Shown: in pieces, positions 1-8,741 of the stretch | Layout: each line of letters begins with the position of its first letter | Numbering within the stretch: position 1 is the first letter of the stretch | Source of the DNA: Acidimicrobiia bacterium | Lineage (GTDB): Bacteria; Actinomycetota; Acidimicrobiia; IMCC26256; PALSA-555 | Assembly: GCA_035948415.1 (NCBI GenBank) | Contig: DASZJD010000067.1 | Coordinates: 1 to 38,527, forward strand | Direction of reading: 5' to 3' | DNA: 38,527 nt | Notes under the pieces: generated by a model | Databases searched by the model: none | Told to the model about the DNA's origin: nothing | What the model saw: only the letters and a program-made list of their open reading frames with translations | Position numbers and translations under genes: made by a program

Positions 1-1
1 G

Positions 2-511
2 GAGGAGTCGGTAGGCGAGCAGCAGCGCGGCGACGCTCGTCAGGGCGGCGAGGGTCTCCGACATCAGGAGGCCGTCGTTCATCCACAGGTTCGGGTAGAC
101 GGCGGCGACGCCGCCGGCGACGAGCCCGAGGCGGGCGCCGCGGACTTCTCGGCCGAGCAGTGCGACCAGAGCGACGACCGCCGTCCCGAGCAGCGCCATC
201 GTGAACCGCATCCACAGCTGGCTGTCGCCCGGGAGCTCCGCGGCGGGGACGAGGACGAGCGTCGTGAGCGGGGGGTGGTCGGCCGCGGGCTGGCCGCCCA
301 CGGAGGCGGGCAGGGGGTAGACGAAGCCGCGGCCGTCCGCCACCGTGTTCGCCTCGAGCCGGTAGAAGACGGCGTCGTAGAACCCGTGGTCGTACCGGGT
401 GACGCTGAGCACGTAGGCGACGCGCACCGCGAGGGCGCAGAGGACGATGAGGAGGAGGACGCGTGCGAAGCTGGGCCTCGGCCGGGACACGGGCGCGGTC
501 GAAGTCGTCAT
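2..511 (-). CDS. GT39-like membrane glycosyltransferase, N-terminal part (runs off window)
   Basis: Translating the minus strand from the ATG at 511 gives an uninterrupted 170-residue start that runs off the left edge. A short basic N-terminus is followed by a membrane segment at about residues 18-38 (LLLIVLCALAVRVAYVLSV). A loop with Tyr/Asp/Arg residues follows (YDAVFYRLEANTVADGRGF), then a second hydrophobic segment (MALLGTAVVALVALLGREV), then YPNLWMNDGLLMSETL. This pattern is typical of ArnT/PMT-type (GT39) transferases that use polyprenyl-phosphate sugars at the outer face of the membrane; the early acidic loop is the usual catalytic region. Acceptor and donor cannot be told. It sits upstream of other glycan genes, which fits cell-envelope glycosylation. 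The C-terminal two thirds are not visible. Confidence 0.75.
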   Translation of the reverse strand, partial: MTTSTAPVSRPRPSFARVLLLIVLCALAVRVAYVLSVTRYDHGFYDAVFYRLEANTVADGRGFVYPLPASVGGQPAADHPPLTTLVLVPAAELPGDSQLWMRFTMALLGTAVVALVALLGREVRGARLGLVAGGVAAVYPNLWMNDGLLMSETLAALTSVAALLLAYRLL

Positions 512-719
512 CGGGCTGGGCGCTCGGATCGCGGCCTCAGCCCGGCGGCGGGACCCTCCCCGGACGGCGCGCCCCGCGTGCGATCACGGTCGTCCAGCAC
601 GGCTCGCAGCGCCTCTCCCCATCGGCGGGCGGCAGCCTAGCGAGCGACCGGTCGGCGACCCGGGCCAGACGCCGGTCCGGCGGTCGACGTCGACTCGGCG
701 CGTGCGTGCGACGGGACCG
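512..719. other. Intergenic region before the GT39-like gene
   Basis: About 200 bases lie between the start of the GT39-like gene and the stop of the GGDEF-EAL gene. The stretch should carry the promoter of the GT39-like gene, but I see no clear -35/-10 pair. No gene is apparent on either strand. Confidence 0.4.
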
Positions 720-732
720 TCAGCGGTGACGG
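717..732. repeat. Hairpin across the stop codon of the GGDEF-EAL gene
   Basis: A perfect 6-bp inverted repeat, CCGTCA-GCGG-TGACGG, contains the TGA stop codon of the GGDEF-EAL gene (720-722). No T-tract follows, so it is not a canonical intrinsic terminator. It could still act as a weak transcript 3' end or be chance in GC-rich DNA. Confidence 0.35.
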
Positions 733-3512
733 AGCGGCGAGTCGATCGGGAACCGGAGGAGGTGGGACGCGACGGGCCTGCCGATGAGGTGGCCCTGGAG
801 GAAGTCGCAGCCGAGCTCCACCAGCCGTTTCGCTTGCTCCGGTCGCTCGACACCCTCGGCGATCGTCCGGAGGTGCAGCGACTGCGCGAGCCCGATGATC
901 GCCTGCACGATGGCCTCGGACTCGGACTCGCTCCCGAGGCCCTCCACGAACGAGCGGTCGATCTTCAGGGCCTCCACCGGGAAGCGCTTGAGGTAGGCGA
1001 GCGACGAGTAGCCGGTCCCGAAGTCGTCGATGGCGAAGTGGACGCCGACCGCTCGGAGGTCGGCGAGCGCCTTCGAGATGTAGTTGGCGTCCTCCAGGAA
1101 CACCGATTCCGTGACTTCGAGCCAGAGCCGATGGGCCGGGAGCTCGGTGGCCTCGAGGATGCTCGCGATCGTGGGGACGAGCCCGGGATCGACGAGCTGT
1201 CGAGGCGACAGGTTCACGTTCAGGGTCAGCTCGGCGGGGCCGTGCCGCGCCCGCTCCCAGCGGACCACGTCGGCGCAGGCGGTCTGGAGGATGTGGGTCC
1301 CGAGCGCGACCATCAGGCCGTTGTCCTCGGCGACCGGGATGAACTCGGTCGGGCTGATCTGACCCAGGGTGTGGTGCTCCCAGCGAGCCAGGGCCTCGAC
1401 GCCGCAGACGGTGCCGTCGGCGGTGACGATGGGCTGGTAGTGGGCGCAGATCTCGTGGGCGTCGACGGCGGACCGGAGGCCCTCGTTGATGAGCAGCCTC
1501 CGGGACACGACGGAGCGCAGCTCGTCGTCGAAGACCTCGATGCGCGCCCGCCCCAGGTCCTTGGCCCGGTACATCGCCACGTCGGCGTGCGACAGGGCGA
1601 CCTCCGGCGTTCCTTCGCCGGCACCGGCGTACGCGATGCCAACGCTCGCCGTCACCACCAGCTCCCGGCCCGACGGCAGGCGCAGCGGCTCGCGGACCGC
1701 TTCGCTGATCCGATCGGCGAGCTCCCGCACGTCGGCGGGGTCGGTGCCGGGGCAGACGACGACGAACTCGTCACCGGCGAGCCGCCCGAGCCGGCCGGTG
1801 TCGCCGACGACGGCCGCGATCCGGGTCCCGATGAGCTGGAGCACCCGGTCGCCCACGGCGTGGCCGAAGGTGTCGTTCACGATCTTGAACCGGTCGAGGT
1901 CGACCATGAGGACGGCACCGGCGCGGTTCCGGCTGCCGTTCCCCGCCGAGCTCGCGAGCGCCTCGAGCAGAAGGTCCCGATTCGGCAGGCGGGTGAGCGG
2001 GTCGTGGGTGGCCTGGAAGCCGAGCTCGTCCTCGACCCGCTTCCGGGCCGTGATCTCCGAGAACGAGCAGACGACCGCGTCGCCGTGCTTCCGCTGGTCG
2101 CGGGCGAGCGGCTGGGCGCTGACCGAGAACCATCGGGTGTCGTCGCCGGTCACGAGGCCGATCACGACCCGGCTCTGCGGGCGCTTGGTGCGGAGGGCGA
2201 TGGCGAGGGGATGGGAGGCCGACGGGAGCGGGACCCCCGTCTCCGCCACCATCGGCCAGCGGTCGAAGAGGTCGGTGGCCTGGAGGCCGACGTCGAGCCA
2301 GCTCCCGAGCATGGCCCGGGCCGACGAGTTCACCGAGACGATCGTCTGGTCCTGATCGACGACGATGACCCCCTCGTCGAGCGCCGCCACCACCGCGCTG
2401 TACCGGGCCTCGGCCGCCTGGAGCTCGAGGCGCTCGGTGAGGTCCGTGCACACCGCGACGGTCCCGGCGTCCTCGCCCATCTCGTCCCGGACCGGGGCGA
2501 CCGACACGAAGACGCTGAGCGACGAGCCGTCCGCCCGCCGGTGCTCGACCTCGCCGGCGCGAGTCCGGCCGGCGCCGTCGACCGCGCCCGGGCCGAGGAC
2601 CTCGCTGGCGGCCCGGCCGATGGCGTCGGTCGCGGGACGGCCGTAGAGGACCTCGGCGGCGGGGTTCCAGCCCCGCACGACCCCCTCGCCGTCGGACGCC
2701 ACGACCGCGTCCGACACGTGGGTGATGAGGCTGGCCCGGTAGCGGAGCGCGGCGTCGGCCCGGCGGCGCTCGGTGATGTTCCGGAGGATGACCTGGTAGG
2801 CGGGTCGCCCGTCCCACTCCGTCCGCACGCTGATCGACTCGATCACCGTGGGCTTGCCGTCCGGCCGGATGAGCATCGCCTCGGCCGGCTCGGACACCAT
2901 CCCGGGCTCGGTGAGCCGACCGATCCGCTCGAGGGTGTCGTCGAGCGACGACGGGTGGACGAAGTCCAGGATCGGGCGGTCGACGAGCTCGTCGAGGTTC
3001 CGGAGCCCGGCCATCTTCAGGCCGGCGGGGTTCATGAACCGCACCAGGCCGTCCTGGTGGACGACGATCGGGTCCGGGATGAGGTCGACGAGCCGGCGGT
3101 AGCGGTCGATGACGCCCCGGAGCGCCTGCTCGGTCCGGTGCTGCTCCGAGACGTCAGTGATGATGCCGACGAAGCCGGCGATGTCGCCGCTCGGGCCGCG
3201 CAGCAGCCGGGCCTGGACCCGCAGGTCGACGGGGTCGCCGGCGAGGTCCTCGAGGGTCCGATCGAGGTCGTAGTGCTCCCAGGGCGCCCCGTGTCGCACG
3301 GCGACGAGGATGGGCTCGAGCAGCGCCGCGGTGGCGTCCTCGGACAGGTTCAGGGCCGCCTTCGGCTCGTCGAACCAGTAGACGACGTCCTCGGCGACGT
3401 CGTACTCGAAGGTCGCCACCCGCCACAGGCGCGCGAAGGACTCGAGCTGGTCGAGCCCCGCGACCGGGCCCGCGTCGGCGGCGGTCAGTTCCGTGTGCGC
3501 CTCGATGCCCAT
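720..3512 (-). CDS. PAS-PAS-PAS-PAS-GGDEF-EAL cyclic-di-GMP signalling protein
   Basis: A 930-residue soluble protein. Four PAS-like modules occupy roughly residues 25-130, 135-255, 260-370 and 375-500, each ending in a PAC-type motif (GFVGIITDVSEQ, YQVILRNITERR, GTVAVCTDLTER, VVCSFSEITARK). A GGDEF domain follows (about 500-665) with the active loop RLAGDEF, an accepted A-GDEF variant, and no obvious RxxD inhibitory site. The EAL domain (about 680-925) keeps the metal and catalytic residues: EALAR, NVNLSPRQ, EVTES, DDFGTGYSSL, KIDRSF, AEGVER and LQGHLIGRP. Both cyclic-di-GMP synthesis and hydrolysis are therefore plausible, tuned by ligands or redox sensing at the PAS domains. No transmembrane segment is seen, so it is probably cytosolic. 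The start is the ATG at 3512; a weak GGCGGGGGG lies about 15 bases upstream. Transcribed alone. Confidence 0.93.
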   Translation of the reverse strand: MGIEAHTELTAADAGPVAGLDQLESFARLWRVATFEYDVAEDVVYWFDEPKAALNLSEDATAALLEPILVAVRHGAPWEHYDLDRTLEDLAGDPVDLRVQARLLRGPSGDIAGFVGIITDVSEQHRTEQALRGVIDRYRRLVDLIPDPIVVHQDGLVRFMNPAGLKMAGLRNLDELVDRPILDFVHPSSLDDTLERIGRLTEPGMVSEPAEAMLIRPDGKPTVIESISVRTEWDGRPAYQVILRNITERRRADAALRYRASLITHVSDAVVASDGEGVVRGWNPAAEVLYGRPATDAIGRAASEVLGPGAVDGAGRTRAGEVEHRRADGSSLSVFVSVAPVRDEMGEDAGTVAVCTDLTERLELQAAEARYSAVVAALDEGVIVVDQDQTIVSVNSSARAMLGSWLDVGLQATDLFDRWPMVAETGVPLPSASHPLAIALRTKRPQSRVVIGLVTGDDTRWFSVSAQPLARDQRKHGDAVVCSFSEITARKRVEDELGFQATHDPLTRLPNRDLLLEALASSAGNGSRNRAGAVLMVDLDRFKIVNDTFGHAVGDRVLQLIGTRIAAVVGDTGRLGRLAGDEFVVVCPGTDPADVRELADRISEAVREPLRLPSGRELVVTASVGIAYAGAGEGTPEVALSHADVAMYRAKDLGRARIEVFDDELRSVVSRRLLINEGLRSAVDAHEICAHYQPIVTADGTVCGVEALARWEHHTLGQISPTEFIPVAEDNGLMVALGTHILQTACADVVRWERARHGPAELTLNVNLSPRQLVDPGLVPTIASILEATELPAHRLWLEVTESVFLEDANYISKALADLRAVGVHFAIDDFGTGYSSLAYLKRFPVEALKIDRSFVEGLGSESESEAIVQAIIGLAQSLHLRTIAEGVERPEQAKRLVELGCDFLQGHLIGRPVASHLLRFPIDSPLRHR

Positions 3513-3533
3513 AGGACTCGACCAGGACCCCCC

Positions 3534-3550
3534 GCCGGTTAACAGCCGGC
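3534..3550. promoter_or_regulatory. Small inverted repeat upstream of the GGDEF-EAL gene
   Basis: GCCGG-ttaacag-CCGGC lies about 20 bases upstream of the ATG of the GGDEF-EAL gene, in its 5' leader or promoter. It contains the palindrome GTTAAC, unusual for this GC content. It may be an operator or leader hairpin; nothing else supports a specific role. Confidence 0.3.
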
Positions 3551-3630
3551 TTGGCCTGCTGAGTCACAGGAGCCTCACCGGCCCCAAGAGGGACGTCACC
3601 CTAGCACGGAGAGTGGGATGCCTCGCGCGC

Positions 3631-4812
3631 TCAGCAGCCGGGCTCGTCGAGGAGGACGGCGGTGTTGTAGCCGCCCATCCCGATCGAGGACTTGAAGGTG
3701 ATGCCCGGCTGCCGGGCCGTTGAGCCCGAGACCAGCCGCGGGTGCCCGGGGGCGACGGCGGGCGGGGCCGGGATGATCCCCCGCTCGTAGGAGAGGCACG
3801 AGATCGCCACCTCGACCGCGGCCGCGGCGGCCTGGCAGTGCCCGACGAGGGGCTTGAACGAGAAGATGCCGGCGGCGGACGGGAACAGCTCGTCGAAGAG
3901 GCTCGCCTCGGCTCGGTCGCACTGGCGGGTGCCGGGGCCGTGGGCGTTGAAGTAGACGACCTCGTCGGCGGCCACGCCGGCGTTCCCGAGGGCGGTCCGG
4001 TAGCACGACGCGATCTGGTCGGGCTTGCCCGCCAGCGAGATGGCGTGGTGGGCGTCGTGGCTCATGGCCCCGCCCCGCAGCCTCGCGTAGGCGCCGTCGG
4101 GGCGCCCGGAGACCACGAGCCCGACCGACGCCTCGCCGCCGACGAAGCCCCGGCTGCCCTCCTGGAACGGTCGGCAGGCGTCGAGCGGCGGCCGGTCCAC
4201 GACCACGACGCCGAGGTCGACGAAGGGGCGCGCGTTCTCGGGCGTCCCGGACACGTCGGTGGCGATGACGAGGACGTCGTCGACGACGCCGGCGTCGACC
4301 CACATCTTCGCCGTGAGGAGGGCGGCGTTGCCGGACGCGCACATGGCCACGACGTTCATGCAGGGCCCGTGGAACCCGTGCTCGATCATGAGGCTGGTGA
4401 TCGGCGTGGAGGGCATGAGGCGGATGTACTCGCGCCGGGACACCTTGCCGCCCCGGGGGCCGTAGAAGGAGCGCCAGAGCTCGACCTCGGACAGGACGAC
4501 GGCGTGGAGGAGCCCGACCGTCGGGCCGGGACGCCACCCCCGCTCGCGCGCGTCGTCGACCGCCTCGCGAGCGGCGGCGTGGAGGGCGCGGCTGAACTTG
4601 GTCTCGCCGGGAGTGGCGACGGGCTCCTCGGGGATCATGGCGAGCCAGATCTCGTCCTGGTCGAACGCCGAGCCGAAGCCGGGCTGGGGCCGCACCGCCG
4701 ACTCGCCGGTGACCAGCCCGTCCCAAAGGTGCTTCGCGCCCCAGCCGTACCCGGTGACCGCGCCGATGCCACAGATCACCGGAGACGACGGGACGGCGTC
4801 CCGGCGACTCAT
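3631..4812 (-). CDS. Stand-alone beta-ketoacyl-ACP synthase family protein (KAS II-like)
   Basis: A 393-394 residue thiolase-fold condensing enzyme. The full Cys-His-His set is visible: nucleophile Cys159 in VVAMCASGNAAL, His292 in FNAHGPGT and His326 in KPLVGHCQAAA, with the structural Lys five residues before it. The glycine-rich C-terminus (SSIGMGGYNTAVLL) is also typical. Numbering counts from the GTG at 4815. The family performs decarboxylative Claisen condensation of acyl-thioesters with malonyl-ACP in fatty acid or polyketide synthesis. No ACP, ketoreductase or acyltransferase gene is nearby, so the pathway is unknown; a role in a specialised lipid is inference. Two adjacent starts exist, GTG at 4815 and ATG at 4812. 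I prefer the ATG because AGGGAG then sits about five bases upstream. Confidence 0.85.
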   Translation of the reverse strand: MSRRDAVPSSPVICGIGAVTGYGWGAKHLWDGLVTGESAVRPQPGFGSAFDQDEIWLAMIPEEPVATPGETKFSRALHAAAREAVDDARERGWRPGPTVGLLHAVVLSEVELWRSFYGPRGGKVSRREYIRLMPSTPITSLMIEHGFHGPCMNVVAMCASGNAALLTAKMWVDAGVVDDVLVIATDVSGTPENARPFVDLGVVVVDRPPLDACRPFQEGSRGFVGGEASVGLVVSGRPDGAYARLRGGAMSHDAHHAISLAGKPDQIASCYRTALGNAGVAADEVVYFNAHGPGTRQCDRAEASLFDELFPSAAGIFSFKPLVGHCQAAAAAVEVAISCLSYERGIIPAPPAVAPGHPRLVSGSTARQPGITFKSSIGMGGYNTAVLLDEPGC

Positions 4813-4815
4813 CAC

Positions 4816-5060
4816 TGCTCCCTGCCTTCCCCACGTCCACGATTAGCAGACAAACGCCGCTCGTGCCACCACTCGGTCGTCACCGCGCGCCGCGACGACC
4901 GAGCCGGCCGCGACGCTCCGCGCGAACGTCCGGACCGCGGCGTTCCCGAGCTCCGCCCGTCGACGCGCGACCGAGCACCGCCGTGAGCGGGACGTGATGA
5001 CGCGGGCCGCCGTCGAGGCGGACTCGGGATCGCACCGGGCAGTCACTAACCTCACCGGCC
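4816..5060. other. Divergent intergenic region, ketosynthase / membrane protein
   Basis: About 245 bases separate the ketosynthase start (minus) from the start of the large membrane protein (plus). It should contain divergent promoters. The stretch is as GC-rich as the genes, and I could not identify a confident promoter, operator or small gene in it. Confidence 0.35.
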
Positions 5061-7202
5061 GTGGTTGGCACGGCGGCGGGGAGTGCACTCAGCGCGCGTG
5101 CGGGATTCGTGCAGATGCGGACTCGGTTCCGACGGGCAGCCGCGGCTGGCGGCCTCCTCGCCGCACCACTCTTCTATTGGGTTGCGACCGCGGGCCGGCT
5201 CGACCCGTTCCACGCCGAGCCGTTCGGCAACCTCTACGACATCCAGGCCCGCAGCCTGCTGCACGGGCGCTGGAGCGTGCCAAGGAACCAGGTGGCGTTC
5301 GAGGGCTTCCGCGTCCACGGGAAGACCTACCTCTACTTCGGCCCGGTGCCCGCGATCCTCCGGATGCCGATCCTGGCGATCACGCACAGCCTGGACGGGC
5401 GGCTCACCCAGATCTCGATGCTGGTCGCATTCGCGCTGGCGCTCGTCTTCTTCGCCCGCCTGAGCTGGCGGATCCGAGGGCTGGTTCGCGGTGCCGCGCC
5501 GGTGTCCACCCTCGAGCTCTGGGCCGTCGGCGCCTCGGTCTTCCTCATCGCGACGGGCTCGGTCGTGCTGTTCCTCGGCAGTCGAGCCGTCGTCTACCAC
5601 GAGGCCGAGCTCTGGGTGATCGCGTTCGCGCTCGGCGCCTACGACGCGGTGCTCGAGTTCCTCGACCGTCCGTCCCTCCGGGCCGTGGTGCTCGTGGCCG
5701 TCTGGAGCGGCCTGGCGTTCCTCACTCGCGGCTCGGTCGGAGCGGGACCGGTCCTGGCCCTCGGCCTCATCCTCACGGCCGTCGTGCTCCGCCACCTGGC
5801 GGCCGGGCTCAGCGCGGGGCGGCCGACGAGGCGCGCGCTGGAGGCCCCGGCCCGCGTCCTGGCCGTGCCGGAGGCGGCCGGACGCCCAGCCCTGCTCGCA
5901 CCCCTGGCGGGAGCCATCGCGGTCCCAGTGGCGCTCTACGTGTACGCGAACGAGGTCCGCCTCGGTACGCCGTTCAGCGTGCCATTCAGCAAGCAGATCT
6001 ACACCCAGGTCAGCGCCGTCCGACGCCACGCGTTGGCGGCGAACGGCGGGAGCCTGTTTGGGCTGAAGTTCGTCCCGACGCAGCTCCTCCAGATGCTGCG
6101 ACCCGACGCGCTCAGGTTCCAATCGCTCTTCCCCTGGGTCACCTTTCCACGGGCGGCGACGGTCGTGGGGCACGTCACGTTCGACACGCGGGACTGGTCG
6201 TCGAGCTTCCCGTCCTCCATGCCACTCCTCGCGGTGCTCACCGTGGTCGGAATCGGCGTGGTGGCCACCCATCGGCGGAACGACGGAAGGGCGGGAAGCA
6301 GTCCGGCCGCCCTCCGCGCGCTGCTGCTTGGCGCCCTCGTCGGCGGACTCATCACGGTCACGATCGCGTACGTCGCGAACCGGTACCTTGCCGACTTCCT
6401 GCCTGGGATCATCCTCGCCAGCCTCGTTGGGCTCTACTGGCTGCTCGACGTGGTGGCGCGGCGGCCGCGCCGTTCGTGGACGCGACCCGCGATCAGCAGT
6501 GTGCTCGTGCTCGCGGCCGTGGCGTCGCTGTGGATCAACTTCGCGCTCGCGATCGACTACCAGCGGCTCCTCTTCCCCGCGCAGGGCACCGAGCGGGTCG
6601 GGTTCATCGGGTTCCAGCAACACGTCGACCGATGGATCCCGGGCGGCCCGCGCGGGAAGGTCCGGACCGGTCGGGACCTGCCGGCCCGAGGGAGCTTCGC
6701 CGAGCTGTTCATCGTCGGTCGCTGTGGCGGCCTCTACTGGTCGGACAGCCGCCAGTGGTTCGCGATCGAGCGGGCGAATCCGACCGGTTTCTTCCGGCTC
6801 CGCGTGGTCTTCCCCTCGGCCCGTTTCCCGCCCGAGGAGCTGGCGAGCATCGGATCGGCGAGGGACCGGAACCGGCTGCTCGTCGAGCTGCTCACCCCGA
6901 CCCGAGCGCAGTTCTCGGTCGAGAGCGGCGGGTTGACCGCGCTCGTCAGCAAGCCCGTGGTCGTTCGCCCGGGGCGCGCCAACGTGGTGGACGCCGTGCT
7001 CGACTCCCGGCTGCGGGCGGCTCAAGTGAGCTTCAACGGGCACGTCCTGCTCGCGGCGCCGGCCACCCTCGTTCCCGGCGACGACCTCTCCGTCGGCGCG
7101 ACGCTTCCGGCGGCGGGCCCGGCGGGCGGCTTCGGGACGATCCGGTCCCGCCCGATCCACACGCCGCTCTGCGACGCGCTGCGGCGCCGCTCCCGGCCGT
7201 AG
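5061..7202 (+). CDS. Large polytopic membrane protein, GT-C glycosyltransferase-like
   Basis: A 713-residue protein with about ten hydrophobic segments between residues 20 and 520 (for example ISMLVAFALALVFFARL, ALLLGALVGGLITVTIAYV, FLPGIILASLVGLYWLLDV), then a soluble C-terminal part of about 170 residues with beta-rich character. The first extracytoplasmic loop (FGNLYDIQARSLLHGRW) resembles the acidic loop of actinobacterial GT-C family membrane glycosyltransferases. The exact sugar and acceptor are unknown. It lies beside the CDP-dideoxysugar operon (convergent, 35 bases apart), which suggests a role in surface glycan assembly; this is inference. The start is uncertain. GTG 5061 gives the longest form, while ATG 5115 (residue 19) begins with a basic cap MRTRFRRAAAAGG before the first membrane segment and is equally plausible. 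No strong ribosome-binding site decides between them. Confidence 0.75.
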   Translation: MVGTAAGSALSARAGFVQMRTRFRRAAAAGGLLAAPLFYWVATAGRLDPFHAEPFGNLYDIQARSLLHGRWSVPRNQVAFEGFRVHGKTYLYFGPVPAILRMPILAITHSLDGRLTQISMLVAFALALVFFARLSWRIRGLVRGAAPVSTLELWAVGASVFLIATGSVVLFLGSRAVVYHEAELWVIAFALGAYDAVLEFLDRPSLRAVVLVAVWSGLAFLTRGSVGAGPVLALGLILTAVVLRHLAAGLSAGRPTRRALEAPARVLAVPEAAGRPALLAPLAGAIAVPVALYVYANEVRLGTPFSVPFSKQIYTQVSAVRRHALAANGGSLFGLKFVPTQLLQMLRPDALRFQSLFPWVTFPRAATVVGHVTFDTRDWSSSFPSSMPLLAVLTVVGIGVVATHRRNDGRAGSSPAALRALLLGALVGGLITVTIAYVANRYLADFLPGIILASLVGLYWLLDVVARRPRRSWTRPAISSVLVLAAVASLWINFALAIDYQRLLFPAQGTERVGFIGFQQHVDRWIPGGPRGKVRTGRDLPARGSFAELFIVGRCGGLYWSDSRQWFAIERANPTGFFRLRVVFPSARFPPEELASIGSARDRNRLLVELLTPTRAQFSVESGGLTALVSKPVVVRPGRANVVDAVLDSRLRAAQVSFNGHVLLAAPATLVPGDDLSVGATLPAAGPAGGFGTIRSRPIHTPLCDALRRRSRP

Positions 7203-7237
7203 CCGGTGCGGGATCTCGAGTGCGCGGCGCGCCCGGT

Positions 7238-8191
7238 TCAGGCGGTCCGGCCCCCGTCGGCCCGGGCGGGCGAGGCGGCCCGCCGCTGGGCGACGGGTCC
7301 CGCGATGGCGGCCAGCGATCGCAGGCCCGCCGCGAGCGGGATGCGGGGGCTCCAGCCCGGCGGGCGCGTGGCGAACCGCCACGGCGTGAGCATCTCGCGC
7401 GGTCGGCTCGGCCGGGCGCCCCAACGCACCGGGATCGTGCAGCCCGTCGCCTCACCAAGCAGGTCGACCAGTCGTCGCACGGTGACCGGGGTGTCCGACT
7501 GCGCCGAGAACACCGCCGGCGACGCCCCGCCGGCGGCGAGGTACGCGGCGGCCGCGAGCAGGCACTCGACGGCGTCGTCGACGTGGAGCAGGTCGATCAG
7601 CTGCTCGCCGGAGGACAGGTCAACTGGCTGTCCGGTGCGCGCGGCCCGGAGGAGGGTCGGCACGAGCTTCGGCCTGGCGTCGTCGGGACCGTAGGTGTCG
7701 AAGAAGTTGACGGTGGCGACGGGCAGACCGTCGACCTCGGCGTAGAAGGCCAGGATGTCCTCGAGCGCTTGCTTGGTCGCGGCGTACAGGGAGGTGGGGC
7801 TGTAGGAGCGGCCCTCGAAGTGCTGCCAGGCGGTACCCGTGTACACGAGCGGGCACGGGTTGGCTCGGGTCACGGCTTCCGCGAGACGGGCGCCCATCGC
7901 GACGTTGGCCTCGATCATCGGGGTCACGTCGGCCGGCTCGTGCCGGGCCCGGAAGTCGGTGGCGAGGTGAAAGCACGCCGACGGCGCCAGGCTCCGCACC
8001 AGCCCGATCAGCTCCTCGGTGTCGACCGGCAGCGGGTGCCACTCGACGCCGTCGGCCGGCGGGGCGCCGGCCGCGCTGCGGACCAGCCCGTGGATCCTCC
8101 ATCCGTCCCCGCTGAGCCGGCGCACGAGCGTCCGCCCGATGAAGCCGGTCCCGCCGGTCACGAGCGCCGTCGGTCGGGGCTGCTCAGCCAT
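7238..8191 (-). CDS. NAD(P)-dependent SDR reductase/epimerase, probable CDP-4-keto-dideoxyhexose reductase
   Basis: A 317-residue extended short-chain dehydrogenase. The nucleotide-binding motif TGGTGFIG is at residues 12-19. The catalytic Ser/Thr region (YTGTAWQHF) is followed by YAATK (YxxxK), then HVDDAVECL as in sugar-nucleotide epimerases and reductases. It is the last gene of the minus-strand operon rfbF-rfbG-rfbH-epimerase-SDR; its ATG overlaps the end of the RmlC-like gene by eight bases. From this position it most likely performs the final C4 keto reduction of the CDP-3,6-dideoxyhexose (the role of abequose/paratose synthase or AscF), but sequence alone cannot fix the stereochemistry. 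An epimerase function remains possible. Confidence 0.8.
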   Translation of the reverse strand: MAEQPRPTALVTGGTGFIGRTLVRRLSGDGWRIHGLVRSAAGAPPADGVEWHPLPVDTEELIGLVRSLAPSACFHLATDFRARHEPADVTPMIEANVAMGARLAEAVTRANPCPLVYTGTAWQHFEGRSYSPTSLYAATKQALEDILAFYAEVDGLPVATVNFFDTYGPDDARPKLVPTLLRAARTGQPVDLSSGEQLIDLLHVDDAVECLLAAAAYLAAGGASPAVFSAQSDTPVTVRRLVDLLGEATGCTIPVRWGARPSRPREMLTPWRFATRPPGWSPRIPLAAGLRSLAAIAGPVAQRRAASPARADGGRTA

Positions 8192-8741
8192 GCTCTGGCT
8201 CGTATTGAAAGGGGCTCACCAGGTCGCCCACGGCCGGCAGCGACCGGTCACGAGCCGACACCACGGGGCCCGGCAGCGGCCACTCGACGCCGGCCGAGTC
8301 CCACCGGACGCCGCTGTCGTGGCTGGGCTCGTGCTCCGTCGAGACCAGGTAACCGACCAGGGTGTCGTCGGCCAAGGCCTGGAAGCCGTGGGCGCAGCCG
8401 GCGGGGACGTGGACGACCGATGGGGTGAGGGCGTCGAGCGAGAACGTGGCGTGCTGCGCGTAGGTGGGCGAGCCGACCCGAAGGTCGACGACGACGTCGA
8501 ACATCGAGCCGACGATGCAGACGACGGTCTTGGCGTGGTCGTGTGGCGGGCATTGAAAGTGCAGGCCGCGGATGACGCCCCTCGAGGAGCTCGAGTAATA
8601 GAACTCGGCCACCGTGTCCCGAAATCCCATCGCGTCGGCGACGCTGCGCTGGTACACCTTCACGAACGTGCCCCGCTCGTCGTCCGACCGTTCGAGCCGA
8701 ATGTGCGCGCACCCCGGGATGGACGTCGGGTCAGCCCGCAC
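8184..8741 (-). CDS. RmlC-like cupin sugar-nucleotide epimerase
   Basis: A 185-residue protein of the dTDP-4-dehydrorhamnose 3,5-epimerase (RmlC) family. It keeps the signature [10 protein letters not shown] with the catalytic-base His, the Lys in [25 protein letters not shown], the Tyr in GYLVS, and the terminal ARDRSLP element with its Asp. The second aromatic position of the usual (T/S)xYYxPxHE stretch reads STEHEPSHD, so the stacking tyrosine appears to be replaced. Embedded in a CDP-sugar operon, it probably epimerises the 4-keto-3,6-dideoxy sugar, as AscE does at C5 for ascarylose, rather than making rhamnose. The start is a GTG at 8741 that overlaps the upstream rfbH stop by 11 bases; no strong ribosome-binding site is seen. 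Confidence 0.82.
   Translation of the reverse strand: MRADPTSIPGCAHIRLERSDDERGTFVKVYQRSVADAMGFRDTVAEFYYSSSSRGVIRGLHFQCPPHDHAKTVVCIVGSMFDVVVDLRVGSPTYAQHATFSLDALTPSVVHVPAGCAHGFQALADDTLVGYLVSTEHEPSHDSGVRWDSAGVEWPLPGPVVSARDRSLPAVGDLVSPFQYEPEHG

Noticed and set aside
447-3542. Very long plus-strand reading frame (about 1030 codons)
   Set aside because: It is the antisense of the GGDEF-EAL gene; the translation is Arg/Asp/Glu/Gly/Val-rich without any domain, as expected in GC-rich DNA.
7203-7237. Terminator between the membrane-protein gene and the SDR gene
   Set aside because: The GC-rich gap allows only weak, imperfect hairpins; no stem stands out from background.
5052-7424. Minus-strand 790-codon frame opposite the membrane protein
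   Set aside because: Highly charged low-complexity translation; the plus-strand frame has clear membrane helices and is the real gene.
4994-8428. Plus-strand 1144-codon frame
   Set aside because: It overlaps the membrane-protein gene and the antisense of the SDR and epimerase genes, and its translation is low-complexity Arg/Pro/Gly with no fold signal.
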